DNA of 64,000 bases from Legionella sp. PATHC035 (GCF_026191115.1 NZ_JAPHOT010000001.1:992001-1056000), one strand, 5' to 3'. Shown: positions 45,344 through 54,691, counted from the first letter of the stretch. Numbers and translations: made by a program. Notes: generated from the letters alone by a model not told the origin.

Positions 45344-46528
45344 CTACGATTTTATATCTTTAGCTGCCTGTAAAAAGGTTTGCTCGTCCATATCAAAAAG
45401 CGTTGCAGCATACTTTGGCGCTACGTGACTCAGATAAGCCCCCTCTTCTTGATATCCTTGCGTTTCTTGAAAGCGTTTTTTTAACAGAGCCTGTTTTAGT
45501 TTCAAAGAGTTAAGATTCAGCGGCACTTGCTTATCAAGAGCAGCAAGCAATTGAGCGCGTATCGCTGCAACATCTGAACCTACATAGCTATGAGCAATAT
45601 CCTGTAAATAGCGGGTTTTTCCGCCGTATACACGCCAAACCAAGGCTCTATCCTGTGAATTAAAGGCATTGACACCTGCGACAGCTTGAATCACCTCGGG
45701 GCCAGATACGCCAATCCGCCCTGTTTCATTAGTAATGAGATAATCCAGACACCCAGAAATGATTCCCATACCGCCAAAAGCACCGTTTCTACCGCAAATA
45801 ACTCCTATTGTGGTTATTCCATGAAGTCTTGCCTCAAAAATAGAGCGGATTGTTTCTGAAATTGCAATTTCCCCTGCATTCGCTTCGTGCAATCGTACAC
45901 CACCACTATCAATGAGCAGGATCACAGCCTTAGTCTCAGTTGCAATTGCTGCCTGGAATAGACCAGTAAGCTTCGCCCCATGAATTTCGCCCACAGCACC
46001 GCCCATAAAATCCTTTTGTTGCGCCGCGACAAGCACTTTATTTTTATGGAGCAGAGCAGAACCAATGACGATGCCATCGTCTGATTCACCAGGTAAATTT
46101 AAAGCAGCCAAATAGGGACTGTATAGTTTCTCGTCAGCAAGCCACTCCGTGAACGAATCTTCATCAAATAGAACCTGGATTCGTTCTCGAGCATCAAGCT
46201 CTTCATAATTTGTTCCTATTTTGTGATTGCCTTGAAACTCTTCCAACGCTTGCCCTAAACGTAATAAAACAACCGCTGGAGTTGCTCCATTATCATTGAT
46301 GGTAAATTGCAAACCCACAGGCTGGTATTGATTCACAAAATCTCCAATAACCATTTTCCAAACGGGTTTATAGTGCTCAATTGCCGTCTGGACAGTAAAA
46401 ATTGTTTCTGACGTCGAATTGGTTTCAATTATAACTTCCAGATTCCCTGAGCCAACCACGCCACAAACTGTTTTTTTACCTTGAAGACGTTCACCAGAAA
46501 GTGTAAAACGAAATTCCATCTGTTCCAT
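45344..46528 (-). CDS. mdcCD: Malonate decarboxylase: acyl-carrier delta subunit fused to beta subunit (MdcC-MdcD)
   Basis: 394 residues holding two normally separate proteins. Residues 1-99 are MdcC, the acyl carrier, with the attachment serine Ser27 in CGVVGSGNLEVII and the ending INDNGATPAVVLLRLGQALEE. Residues from about 108 are MdcD, beginning EELDARERIQVLFDEDSF and containing DFMGGAVGEIHGAK, LLIDSGGVRLHEANAGE and RNGAFGGMGI, the carboxyltransferase core. The join (residues 100-107, bases 46208-46231) has no stop and no in-frame start. The start lies 9 bases after mdcA. In Klebsiella these are two genes. Confidence 0.9.
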   Translation of the reverse strand: MEQMEFRFTLSGERLQGKKTVCGVVGSGNLEVIIETNSTSETIFTVQTAIEHYKPVWKMVIGDFVNQYQPVGLQFTINDNGATPAVVLLRLGQALEEFQGNHKIGTNYEELDARERIQVLFDEDSFTEWLADEKLYSPYLAALNLPGESDDGIVIGSALLHKNKVLVAAQQKDFMGGAVGEIHGAKLTGLFQAAIATETKAVILLIDSGGVRLHEANAGEIAISETIRSIFEARLHGITTIGVICGRNGAFGGMGIISGCLDYLITNETGRIGVSGPEVIQAVAGVNAFNSQDRALVWRVYGGKTRYLQDIAHSYVGSDVAAIRAQLLAALDKQVPLNLNSLKLKQALLKKRFQETQGYQEEGAYLSHVAPKYAATLFDMDEQTFLQAAKDIKS

Positions 46529-46537
46529 ATCTTTGCC

Positions 46538-48181
46538 CTACCAATTTCTAAATTTTACAGGCGGTTCATATAAACCTTTGGAGCAAGCAACAAGATCACG
46601 AATAGATTTGGCCGCCAATAAATCTCGAGTTGCATCGGAAACTTTAATCCCCAAATCTTCCGGCCGTTTTATTACGCCTCGATGCCGTAACTCCTCCACT
46701 TTCATCCGATCGCGCATGACTCCAACTTCAGTATATCCGGCAATACCGCGAATGGCTTGTTCGCGCTCCTCAAGAGTTTGGCACATCAGGAGATTAGCAA
46801 TTCCCTCTTCAGTCACTACATGACTTACATCCTCTCCATAAATCATTACTGCAGGCAAATCAGCATTCATCGATTTTTGTAAAGCCCAAGCGTCCAATTT
46901 TTCCACAAAGGTAGGTTGTGTTGCACTCTGAAACGTTTCTACCATTTGAATCACCAATTTCCTTCCTCGAGGCATTTTAGTTCCCAGTGCTTGGCTGCGT
47001 TCTTGCCCTGCCTTTAACCAAGCATAAGAAGAATGGCGTCGACCAGGAGCATCACAGCCCATATTTGGCGCGCCGCCAAAACCAGCTATGCGCCCCTCAA
47101 CTGCTGTAGAACTATTTCCCTCAAGATCCATCTGCAATGTGGCACCGATAAAAACATCACATGCATAATGCCCAGCTAACTGGCCTAACATCCGATTCGA
47201 ACGAAGCTCCCCTTCTTTACCTGTGAAAAAAATATCGGGGCGAGCCGCAGCATAGCGGTTCATGCCGACTTCTCCTCCAAACGGATAGATTGTCTTCACA
47301 AATCCCGCTTCAATAGCAGGAATCAAAGTAGGTAAAGGATTAACCACCCAGTGTTGGCATATTTTTCCCTTTAAGCCCAATGATTCACCATAGGTGGGTA
47401 AAAGCAATTCAATAGCACAGGTATTAAATCCTACGCCGTGATTTAAGATATTCACTTGATAAGGTTCATATATTCCTTTAATGACCATCATCGCCATCAA
47501 TATTTTGACTTCATCAATTTGCGCAGGATCCCTGGTAAACAGTGGTTCGATATAAGCTATTTCCGGACCTTGAACAATCACATCAACCCAATCTCCAGGG
47601 ATATCCACGCGCGGTAGGTGCTCAACCAGTTCATTGACTTGCACCACAACCACACCGTTTTTAAAATTAGTCGCTTCAATAAGCGCTGGTGTTTCCTCTG
47701 TATTCGCCCCGGTAAATAAGTTTCCGTATTTGTCTGCCTTATCAGCCATCAACAAACACACATTAGGTGTTAAATCTGCAACTAATCGCCCAAACAGTTC
47801 ATTGTAGGTATGAATATTACCTATCTCAATTTTTTTATCGTACACCATTTTTGCAAGTCGCACCGATTGTGGACCTGAATAAGAAAAATCAATTCGATTG
47901 GCAATCCCTTTTTCAAAAACATCAAGGTGTTCTGGCAAAGCAATTGCTGATTGAATCATATGTAAGTGATTGATTTCTTCAGGATTTAGCTGAGCCATTG
48001 CCGTAGCCAAAAAACTCGCTTGTTTTTGGTTATCGCCTTCAATACATACTCGGTCTCCTGAGCGTATGAGCAAAGAAAGCACAGAGACTAAATCTTGCGC
48101 CTCAACAAATTTGTTGTTTTTAAGATAAGATTGAATCTTGGACAGACGCTTTAGGTATTCTTTTTTATTCTGGTCCCACAT
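46538..48181 (-). CDS. mdcA: Malonate decarboxylase alpha subunit (acetyl-S-ACP:malonate ACP transferase)
   Basis: 547 residues, the usual length. MdcA exchanges acetyl for malonyl on the carrier thiol. Visible family stretches are SGDRVCIEGDNQKQASFLA, the central CLLMADKADKYGNLFTG and NHGVGFNTCAIELLLPTYG. The C-terminal AIRGIAGYTEVGVMRDR is also present. It opens the mdc genes: mdcA-mdcCD-mdcE-mdcG-mdcB. AGGA lies before the ATG. It follows ndh by 82 bases on the same strand. Confidence 0.93.
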   Translation of the reverse strand: MWDQNKKEYLKRLSKIQSYLKNNKFVEAQDLVSVLSLLIRSGDRVCIEGDNQKQASFLATAMAQLNPEEINHLHMIQSAIALPEHLDVFEKGIANRIDFSYSGPQSVRLAKMVYDKKIEIGNIHTYNELFGRLVADLTPNVCLLMADKADKYGNLFTGANTEETPALIEATNFKNGVVVVQVNELVEHLPRVDIPGDWVDVIVQGPEIAYIEPLFTRDPAQIDEVKILMAMMVIKGIYEPYQVNILNHGVGFNTCAIELLLPTYGESLGLKGKICQHWVVNPLPTLIPAIEAGFVKTIYPFGGEVGMNRYAAARPDIFFTGKEGELRSNRMLGQLAGHYACDVFIGATLQMDLEGNSSTAVEGRIAGFGGAPNMGCDAPGRRHSSYAWLKAGQERSQALGTKMPRGRKLVIQMVETFQSATQPTFVEKLDAWALQKSMNADLPAVMIYGEDVSHVVTEEGIANLLMCQTLEEREQAIRGIAGYTEVGVMRDRMKVEELRHRGVIKRPEDLGIKVSDATRDLLAAKSIRDLVACSKGLYEPPVKFRNW

Positions 48182-48263
48182 TGTTGCTTCCTGCGTTATT
48201 ATATTTTGAATAGATGCCTTGGGAACGTCTAAAAGTTAGGTTTTAGGCGTTTCTTGGGTATCG

Positions 48264-49562
48264 TTAGTGCAACTTGAGCCGCGGCTTCACTCTGCGACTT
48301 AACAAATTCGACAAGGTCAGCAAAAAAACTCGCCACCCTCCATATAATGCCATTTGATGTTGCTTATATAAAGATAAATAAAATAAGCGTGCTAACTTGC
48401 CTTCTATCATAAATCGCTTGGTAATTTTACCCATTAAATTACCAATGACATGATGGCTTAATGTCACTAAAGAGCCATGATCACGATAATGATAAACAGG
48501 TAAAGGCTTCCCTTCTAAATATTTATCCAAAATTTTATATAAAAAAAATGCTTGTTGATGCGCTGCTTGCGCCCGTGGGGGAACCGTTTTATCTAAATTG
48601 GTTTGAGGGCAGCTTGCACAATCACCAAGAACGAAAATAGAGTCATCAAGTGTTGTTTGCAAGGTTTGCTTCACTAAAAGCTGATTCATATGATTCACCT
48701 CCAAACCATCCATGTGCTGCAAAAAATCTGGGGCTTTAATACCAGCAGTCCAAATCACCAGATCGGCGGGAATAAATGGGGTCGACTTAGTCTGCAAACC
48801 ACATTCTGTCACTTTATCAACTTGTTCGTTGACACAAATTTTTACTCCCATGCGTGTTAATTCCGCAGTTACTTTTTCTGAGAGTTCTTCTGGTAGCGCG
48901 GTCAATAATCTGCTTGCCGCCTCAATTAGGGTAAACGAAACAAGGTCAGGCTGAATACCGATGCCATAATTTATAATTTCATGGATTGTGTTATTTAATT
49001 CAGCGATTAGTTCAATTCCCGTAGCCCCACCGCCCACCACCACAAGATGAAATGGACCTTGCTGTGGCTGCTGGGAAAGACGCATGAAACGGTTCAATAA
49101 TTCGCGATGAAAATAGGCTGCCTGGTCTATGTTATCTAAAAACAAACAATGCTCGCGAACCCCAGGAATATTGAAATCATTAGCCACACTTCCCACCGCA
49201 ATAAACAAAATATCGTATGAGACGGCTCGCTTAGGCAGAACTTCTTGCTCGTGACTGTAAAAAGGGGACAAATAAATCTCTTTTTTGCTTCGATTTAGAC
49301 CTTCAAGAGCTCCTAAAACAAAATGGAAATGATGAGTCGCTGCATAAGCAAGATAATCAACTTCGTTTTCATTGGTAAACAAGCTACCTGCAGCAACCTC
49401 ATGCAATAACGGTTTCCAAATATGAGTGGGTGTGCAATCAACTAAAGTTATAGATGCTTTACCTGTTCTTCCAAACTTCTTCCCAAGTAATGCTGCTAAC
49501 TCCATTCCTCCTGCACCACCACCTACAATAATGATGTTCGGTATCTGAACTTTATTTGGCAT
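48264..49562 (-). CDS. ndh: Type II NADH:quinone oxidoreductase
   Basis: 432 residues from the ATG at 49562. FAD-binding motif VGGGAGGMELA at the N-terminus and NADH-binding motif VVGGGATGIELIAEL near residue 165 identify NDH-2. The C-terminal part ends with a basic amphipathic stretch suited to the inner-membrane surface. It oxidises NADH to reduce quinone without pumping protons. The frame is open 20 codons upstream, but the family N-terminus begins at MPNKVQIPNIIIVGGG. It lies between a permease and mdcA, so it may be co-expressed with malonate use. Confidence 0.9.
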   Translation of the reverse strand: MPNKVQIPNIIIVGGGAGGMELAALLGKKFGRTGKASITLVDCTPTHIWKPLLHEVAAGSLFTNENEVDYLAYAATHHFHFVLGALEGLNRSKKEIYLSPFYSHEQEVLPKRAVSYDILFIAVGSVANDFNIPGVREHCLFLDNIDQAAYFHRELLNRFMRLSQQPQQGPFHLVVVGGGATGIELIAELNNTIHEIINYGIGIQPDLVSFTLIEAASRLLTALPEELSEKVTAELTRMGVKICVNEQVDKVTECGLQTKSTPFIPADLVIWTAGIKAPDFLQHMDGLEVNHMNQLLVKQTLQTTLDDSIFVLGDCASCPQTNLDKTVPPRAQAAHQQAFFLYKILDKYLEGKPLPVYHYRDHGSLVTLSHHVIGNLMGKITKRFMIEGKLARLFYLSLYKQHQMALYGGWRVFLLTLSNLLSRRVKPRLKLH

Positions 49563-49711
49563 AAAAATTCTTCCGTGAAATAAATTATTATTATAGTAAG
49601 CTTTAAACAACTCCTCTTTCAATTTCCGTAAACGTATGAGTTCCTGGGGAGAGTTTTTACCAACCTGCGTCGATCACTTGTATCGCCTGAGCCTGAACGT
49701 TTTTTTCCCGT

Positions 49712-51154
49712 TTAATCACTGTGAAACTGACACTCATGTAATGGGATGATTTTAGTTTTTTTAATCCATTTATGTGCAACCCAGATCATGATAAAAAGTG
49801 GCAAACCAATGTAAGAAATAAGCAAACCATACCAATCAATAGGGGTCGCCATTAACGCAGTATAATTCTGTCCGCCAATCACAATGAGGCATACGCCAAA
49901 AGCAAACAAGGGGCCGAAAGGATATCCCTTAGCCAAATAAGGAAGCTGGGCAGGATCTTTTCCTTGATGCAAATAAGCTTTGCGAAAGCGATAATGACTT
50001 ATTGCTATTCCCATCCACGCTATAAAACCCGAAAGGCTTGTTGCATTGAGGAGCCAAAAATAAACAGTGCCATTACCAAAAATGGAAGACAAAAAAGCCA
50101 ACATGGCTACTGCGCTCGTTAAGGCTAAAGCATAAATCGGTATTCCTCTTCGGTTGACTAGAGAAAAAATTCGGGGCACATGTCCCTCCTTGGCTAAATA
50201 CCATAGCATTCGACTACCCACATACATACTTGAATTAGCGGTCGATATAACGGCAATAAGAATCACCGCATTCATAATCATTGCTGCAAATGCTTTATTG
50301 TATTGTTGGAACACTAAGGTAAAAGGGCTCATTACCACATCAGAACTGATCAACTGTGGTGCAGTGTAGGGAATTAAAAGACTAATCACAAAAAGTGATA
50401 AAACGAAAAAAATCAGTATCCGCCAAAAGACCATTTTTATCGCTTTGGGAATCGTTTTATCAGGATGAACACTCTCCCCTGCAGCGACCCCGATAAGTTC
50501 CGTTCCTTGAAAAGAAAAACCCGCTGCCACAAAAGCACCAAGAATACCGATCCATCCGCTATGAAATGGGGCATCACCAATGCGCCAATTTTGAAAACCA
50601 CCTGCTTGATACTCTGTAAAACCGAAAACCAAGAAAAATCCAGTGATGATAAACAAGACAACGACTGAAATTTTAATCAATGATAGCCAATATTCCATCT
50701 CGCCGAATGCTTTAGTTGAGATTGCATTAAATCCGATAATCAATAAGAGAAAAATAGAACACCAAAGCAAAGATGAACTCTCAGGAAACCAAAAATGCAT
50801 GATTAATGCAGAAGCAGAAATTTCTGATGCAATATAAACAGCGCAGCTATACCAATAATTCCATCCCAGTGCATACCCTAAAGAGGGATCAAAAAAACGG
50901 GCTGCATACACATAAAATGATCCACTAGTCGGTATTAATGCTGCCATTTCACCAAGGCTGGCCATCAAGAAATAGACCATAACCCCCATAATCAAATAAG
51001 CTAGCAAGGTACCACCAGGCCCAGCCAAGGATAAAGCATTGCCACTCGCTAAGAAAATACCCGTTCCAATAGAACCACCCAAGGTGATCATTCCCAATAC
51101 ACGCGCATTGAGCTTTCGCTGGAGCGACGGTTCGGAAGTTAAATCATGCATCAT
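49712..51154 (-). CDS. Amino-acid permease (APC family, LysP/GabP-like)
   Basis: 480 residues, twelve transmembrane helices. The opening RKLNARVLGMITLGGSIGTG and SGSFYVYAARFFDPSLGYALGW, with GESVHPDKTIPKA in a loop, mark the amino-acid transporter branch of APC that includes LysP, GabP and ProY. It should import an amino acid with protons; the substrate is unresolved. Tandem ATGs follow AAGGA. It is in the long minus-strand run with the Rieske gene (92 bases upstream) and ndh. Confidence 0.85.
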   Translation of the reverse strand: MMHDLTSEPSLQRKLNARVLGMITLGGSIGTGIFLASGNALSLAGPGGTLLAYLIMGVMVYFLMASLGEMAALIPTSGSFYVYAARFFDPSLGYALGWNYWYSCAVYIASEISASALIMHFWFPESSSLLWCSIFLLLIIGFNAISTKAFGEMEYWLSLIKISVVVLFIITGFFLVFGFTEYQAGGFQNWRIGDAPFHSGWIGILGAFVAAGFSFQGTELIGVAAGESVHPDKTIPKAIKMVFWRILIFFVLSLFVISLLIPYTAPQLISSDVVMSPFTLVFQQYNKAFAAMIMNAVILIAVISTANSSMYVGSRMLWYLAKEGHVPRIFSLVNRRGIPIYALALTSAVAMLAFLSSIFGNGTVYFWLLNATSLSGFIAWMGIAISHYRFRKAYLHQGKDPAQLPYLAKGYPFGPLFAFGVCLIVIGGQNYTALMATPIDWYGLLISYIGLPLFIMIWVAHKWIKKTKIIPLHECQFHSD

Positions 51155-51246
51155 TCAATCCTTGAATCCAGTAAAAAGAAGGTTCTCACGCTACCAATAA
51201 TTCGCTTGACCTCCTGCGACACATTTATTCTTAATGGTTTTATTCA

Positions 51247-52332
51247 TTAATCATTAAGAAACTCACAAAGTAGACGCTGAAAATGGTGGGTTCCTTGTTC
51301 TTTTGTGGGTGAGAATCGACCCGAATCGTAAAAACGCGAACGGATCCCCCGTTGCACCGACTCGACGACGGCTTCATCTTCACGTTCCACCTTATCCAAA
51401 TCGCCCCCAGCTCCTTTACCTAACTTGGATTCATCAAGAACGTATGTTAAGAATGACACCTTAGTTAATTCAGGTCCTAAGGGCTTTACTACATTTACAG
51501 AGCATCCCCACGGATAGAAGTTAAGCATCGTATTTGGGAAAATCCAATAATAATAAGCCGCTACTTGTTTCCCGTAATCAGGGGAGTCTTTGGGCAAATC
51601 AAAACATTCTTCACCCTGACTGGCTAGGGCTAATTGCAAATTGCAATAACGATAAAGCTCTGTGGTATAAGTAGTGCAATCAATCACCTTTCTTAATGAA
51701 TGATGGACAAAGGGGATATGCAATGCTTCCAGATAATTTTCGCAATACAATGCCCAATGCGCTTTGACTAGATAATCACGGGAACGATTGCTATCGAGAC
51801 GCATTTTTTCCATGGGTAACCAAAAAAGACGTTCTTTAATCTCCGCAAATACATCGCTAAATGACATCTGTGGCGCCAATGAAGCAAAAAGAAAGGGCTC
51901 AAGACAATCCAATGGAATTTGCGGTAAATTGTCCTTTTGAGTTGGAAAGTTGCAGGTTTTCTCAAACTCAGGCATATGCAAAAGGTCACCATTAAGGTTA
52001 AACCTGCGGCCATGATAGGAGCATTTAATTTTCTCGGCAGAACAGGGCGCCTCGATCAGGATATTACCTCTATGAGTACATACATTACTGAGACAACGGA
52101 AGCGGTCTTGTTCATCATGTACCAATAACAAAGGCTCATCCAACAATCCTGGTAATAAGGTAAAAGGTACCAGCTGCCCCTCTAATCGCAAATCTTCAGT
52201 GCTGCAGCAAAACTGCCAAGTCCTGGCAAATATTTTTTCTTTTGCTTGTTCGAAACATTCTAAAGACGTATAAAAATGTGCAGGTAAAGTAGCGGCTTGT
52301 GCAATATCAGGATCGACGTAAAACTTATTCAT
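51247..52332 (-). CDS. Rieske non-heme iron oxygenase, alpha subunit
   Basis: 361 residues. The Rieske [2Fe-2S] motif C-x-H ... C-x-x-H is CTHRGN plus CSYHGR (Cys85, His87, Cys104, His107). The mononuclear iron site has the pattern N-x-x-E-x-x-H-x-x-x-x-H in ENYLEALHIPFVHHS. Such enzymes hydroxylate or demethylate small aromatics or quaternary amines (choline monooxygenase group), using a reductase that is not encoded nearby. AAGGAAG eight bases before ATG 52332 sets the start. It is first in the minus-strand run that continues to the mdc genes. Confidence 0.88.
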   Translation of the reverse strand: MNKFYVDPDIAQAATLPAHFYTSLECFEQAKEKIFARTWQFCCSTEDLRLEGQLVPFTLLPGLLDEPLLLVHDEQDRFRCLSNVCTHRGNILIEAPCSAEKIKCSYHGRRFNLNGDLLHMPEFEKTCNFPTQKDNLPQIPLDCLEPFLFASLAPQMSFSDVFAEIKERLFWLPMEKMRLDSNRSRDYLVKAHWALYCENYLEALHIPFVHHSLRKVIDCTTYTTELYRYCNLQLALASQGEECFDLPKDSPDYGKQVAAYYYWIFPNTMLNFYPWGCSVNVVKPLGPELTKVSFLTYVLDESKLGKGAGGDLDKVEREDEAVVESVQRGIRSRFYDSGRFSPTKEQGTHHFQRLLCEFLND

Positions 52333-52552
52333 GATCAAACTTCCTTATAAATATTCCTATCTTTAAACTTATTATTGAAAAATTGTTGGAATCGATACCA
52401 TAAGTACAAAAAACCTCTTTGTCTTTCCCGTACCGATGCGAGATAAGCGATGATTTTTCAATAAAGCCTTACCGATTGGGCAAGGCACTTTGGCGATATT
52501 AAAACACCAATCACTTGGGTTATCCATATCTTGCATTATCGCAACCAATCAC

Positions 52553-52573
52553 TGCTGACAAAAACTGTCAGCA
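52553..52573. promoter_or_regulatory. Palindrome TGCTGACA-N5-TGTCAGCA
   Basis: A perfect 8-base inverted repeat 46 bases upstream of the VOC gene, within the 286-base region shared with the divergent Rieske gene. It could be an operator for a dimeric regulator or a short hairpin. The rest of the region is AT-rich, with a second small inverted repeat near 52465-52485 (GCCTTACCGATTGGGCAAGGC). Confidence 0.45.
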
Positions 52574-52618
52574 CTATCTTTTAAACTCATATCTCCGTTC
52601 AATCAAAAGGAGTTTATT

Positions 52619-53005
52619 ATGCATCTTGATCCCAATTTAGTAATTTTTTACGTCGATAATCCTTTAGTCAGTGCACCTTTTTATGAGAGGATACTTAGGA
52701 GTCAACCGATTCAATCATCCCCTACTTTTGTCATGTTTTTATTGAAAGCAGGCATGCGTTTGGGCTTATGGTCGAAACACGATGTTGAACCCCATGCTAC
52801 TCTTTTTGGGGGTGGAAATGAGCTTTCACTGCAAGTGGACGATGATGGTGCAATTGATGCGCTTTATTCACTCTGGAAAAAGCAAGGAATCCAGATTGCG
52901 CAAATGCCAGCAATAATGGATTTTGGTTACACTTTTGTAGCACTTGATCCAGATAATCATCGGATTCGCATTGTCTCTTTGAATCCTCAGCTCAAAGCGG
53001 CTTAA
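52619..53005 (+). CDS. VOC (glyoxalase/bleomycin-resistance-like) protein
   Basis: 128 residues with the paired beta-alpha-beta-beta-beta build of the vicinal-oxygen-chelate fold: VIFYVDNPLVSAPFYERIL at the start and YTFVALDPDNHRIRIVSL at the end. Metal and substrate are unknown. AAGGAG before the ATG. Divergent from the Rieske oxygenase with a palindrome between them. Confidence 0.85.
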   Translation: MHLDPNLVIFYVDNPLVSAPFYERILRSQPIQSSPTFVMFLLKAGMRLGLWSKHDVEPHATLFGGGNELSLQVDDDGAIDALYSLWKKQGIQIAQMPAIMDFGYTFVALDPDNHRIRIVSLNPQLKAA

Positions 53006-53040
53006 GGAAAATAACGTTGAGGAATTATGCCAATACTTTT

Positions 53041-53280
53041 CCCTTTTTCCCCTTGGAAAAGGTGTCCATCAGAGCGGATGAGGAGATTAATCAAAATTAA
53101 TGAGCCCTCACCCCTATCCCTCTCTCCAATGTAGGAGAGGGGATCTTGAGTTGTTTCATTGCCTCATTGAGGGCTTCCCTTCTCCCCTTGGGGAGAAGGT
53201 GCCCATCCGGGCGGATTAGGGGATTAATCAAAGTCAATGAGCCCCCACCCCTACCCGTCTCCCACAAGTGTGAGAGGGGA
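53041..53280. repeat. Tandem pair of REP-like elements
   Basis: Within a gene-free stretch of 387 bases (53006-53392), two related copies lie at 53041-53143 and 53177-53280. Each has CCCCTTGG(A/G)(A/G)AA, GGTGYCCATC, GCGGAT, GATTAATCAAA and a CCCTCTCC/GGAGAGGGG-type hairpin. The first copy is degenerate in the CTTCTCCCC arm (CTTTTTCCCC). This is the clearest full-length form of the family in the window. The short minus-strand frame across it is not a gene. Confidence 0.75.
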
Positions 53281-53392
53281 TGCTTTAACTCCCCACAAAT
53301 GGAAGAGCAGATTTTCACTTAAAACTCCAGCTGAAAAAAAACCTCAAATAAATTATGATTAGCTCACAGAATAAAAAACTAAAGGGCCTACA

Positions 53393-54691
53393 ATGAATGT
53401 ATTGGTTACTGGTGCATCAGGTTTTATTGCCTCACACATTGTAACGGATCTCATTGCGGCTGAGCATGCAGTCACGTGTTGTGTGCGCGATGTGGCATTC
53501 ACCCAAAAATTGTTCCCTACGGCACGGGTGATAGCCTGTGATTTTATCCGTGATCAATCCATCAGTCTCTGGGTAGAGCGTTTGCAGCATATTGATATCG
53601 TCATTAATTGCGTAGGAATTCTCTACCATCCTAATAACAAGATAATATGGTCAATTCATTATCAGACACCAAAAATCTTATTTGATGCATGCGTCCAGGC
53701 CAGGGTTAAAAAGATTATTCAAATCTCTGCTCTTGGCATTGAGACATCTGAAGTCGCCTATGCTCAAAGTAAAAAAGCAGCTGATGACTATTTACTTTCC
53801 CTTCCTATTCCATCAATTATTCTACGTCCATCCTTAGTTTATGGACGTGGTTCTTATGGCGGTTCCTCTTTATTCCGTGGTCTTTGCGGATTACCTTGGA
53901 TTACCCCTGTGCCCGGCAAAGGAAGGCAGGAGTTTCAACCCATTCATGTTGAAGACTTATCTAAAGCCACCATCAAACTGATAGAACTCCCTGCAGGTCC
54001 AAATTTGCTATTACACGCTGTAAGCGCAAAACGGATTAGCCTAAGTAATATGTTGTATCACCTGCGTGCATGGCTGGGTTTTGCAAAATCAAAATTGTTT
54101 TTTGTCCCTGAAAAATTTATCCAGCTGGCATCATTTATTGGCGATTTAATCCCCTATTCCGTTTTAAATACTAACTCGTATAAGCTACTTGTGCAAAACA
54201 GCATCACAAGCCCTGAAGAGGCCCAAGCTTTTCAAGATAAAATTGGTTTTACTCCTCAAGAATTTCCTAATGGAATGTATCGCCATCCTAGTTCGATTCA
54301 AGATCGTTGGCATGCACGACTTTATTTTCTTAAACCAATATTACGGTTTAGTATTGCGTTTATTTGGTTATTTACTGCAATCAGTTGCCTTTTTTTCTAC
54401 CCCAAAGCGGCTTCGTATGGACTTTTGGCACAAATTGGAGTGGATCCGTTCTGGCAACCTGTTTTATTTTATGGTGCCTGCATCCTGGATGCAGTTATCG
54501 GCTTGGCTGTGTTGAGTAGCAATCGCTTAAAAAAAATCACCATGGTACAAATGGTAATTATTTTAGGTTATAGTGCTTTATTAACCTGGAAACTTCCTAA
54601 CCTATGGTTTGAACCGTTTGCGCCTTTAGCGAAAAATATCCCCCTTTTGGCTGCGATCTTGGTTTATTTAGCCTTGGAGTCTGATCGATAA
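53393..54691 (+). CDS. SDR-type NAD(P)-binding protein fused to DoxX-like membrane domain
   Basis: 432 residues. Residues 1-290 are an atypical short-chain dehydrogenase related to the NDUFA9/NmrA group: the Rossmann motif VTGASGFIASH, then INCVGILYHP, and YAQSKKAADDYLL with the YxxxK pair. Residues about 310-430 contain four transmembrane helices of the DoxX-like type. The arrangement is common in environmental bacteria; substrate unknown. Its TAA overlaps the next ATG as TAATG. Confidence 0.85.
   Translation: MNVLVTGASGFIASHIVTDLIAAEHAVTCCVRDVAFTQKLFPTARVIACDFIRDQSISLWVERLQHIDIVINCVGILYHPNNKIIWSIHYQTPKILFDACVQARVKKIIQISALGIETSEVAYAQSKKAADDYLLSLPIPSIILRPSLVYGRGSYGGSSLFRGLCGLPWITPVPGKGRQEFQPIHVEDLSKATIKLIELPAGPNLLLHAVSAKRISLSNMLYHLRAWLGFAKSKLFFVPEKFIQLASFIGDLIPYSVLNTNSYKLLVQNSITSPEEAQAFQDKIGFTPQEFPNGMYRHPSSIQDRWHARLYFLKPILRFSIAFIWLFTAISCLFFYPKAASYGLLAQIGVDPFWQPVLFYGACILDAVIGLAVLSSNRLKKITMVQMVIILGYSALLTWKLPNLWFEPFAPLAKNIPLLAAILVYLALESDR

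Noticed and set aside
46208..46231. TAG, AGGA and ATG lined up in another frame at the MdcC-MdcD join, as if the genes were separate
   Set aside because: The ATG frame does not encode MdcD; the MdcD sequence continues in the MdcC frame without a stop, so the signal-like bases appear to be chance.
53097..53318. 73-codon minus-strand frame
   Set aside because: Made entirely of the tandem REP-like elements.
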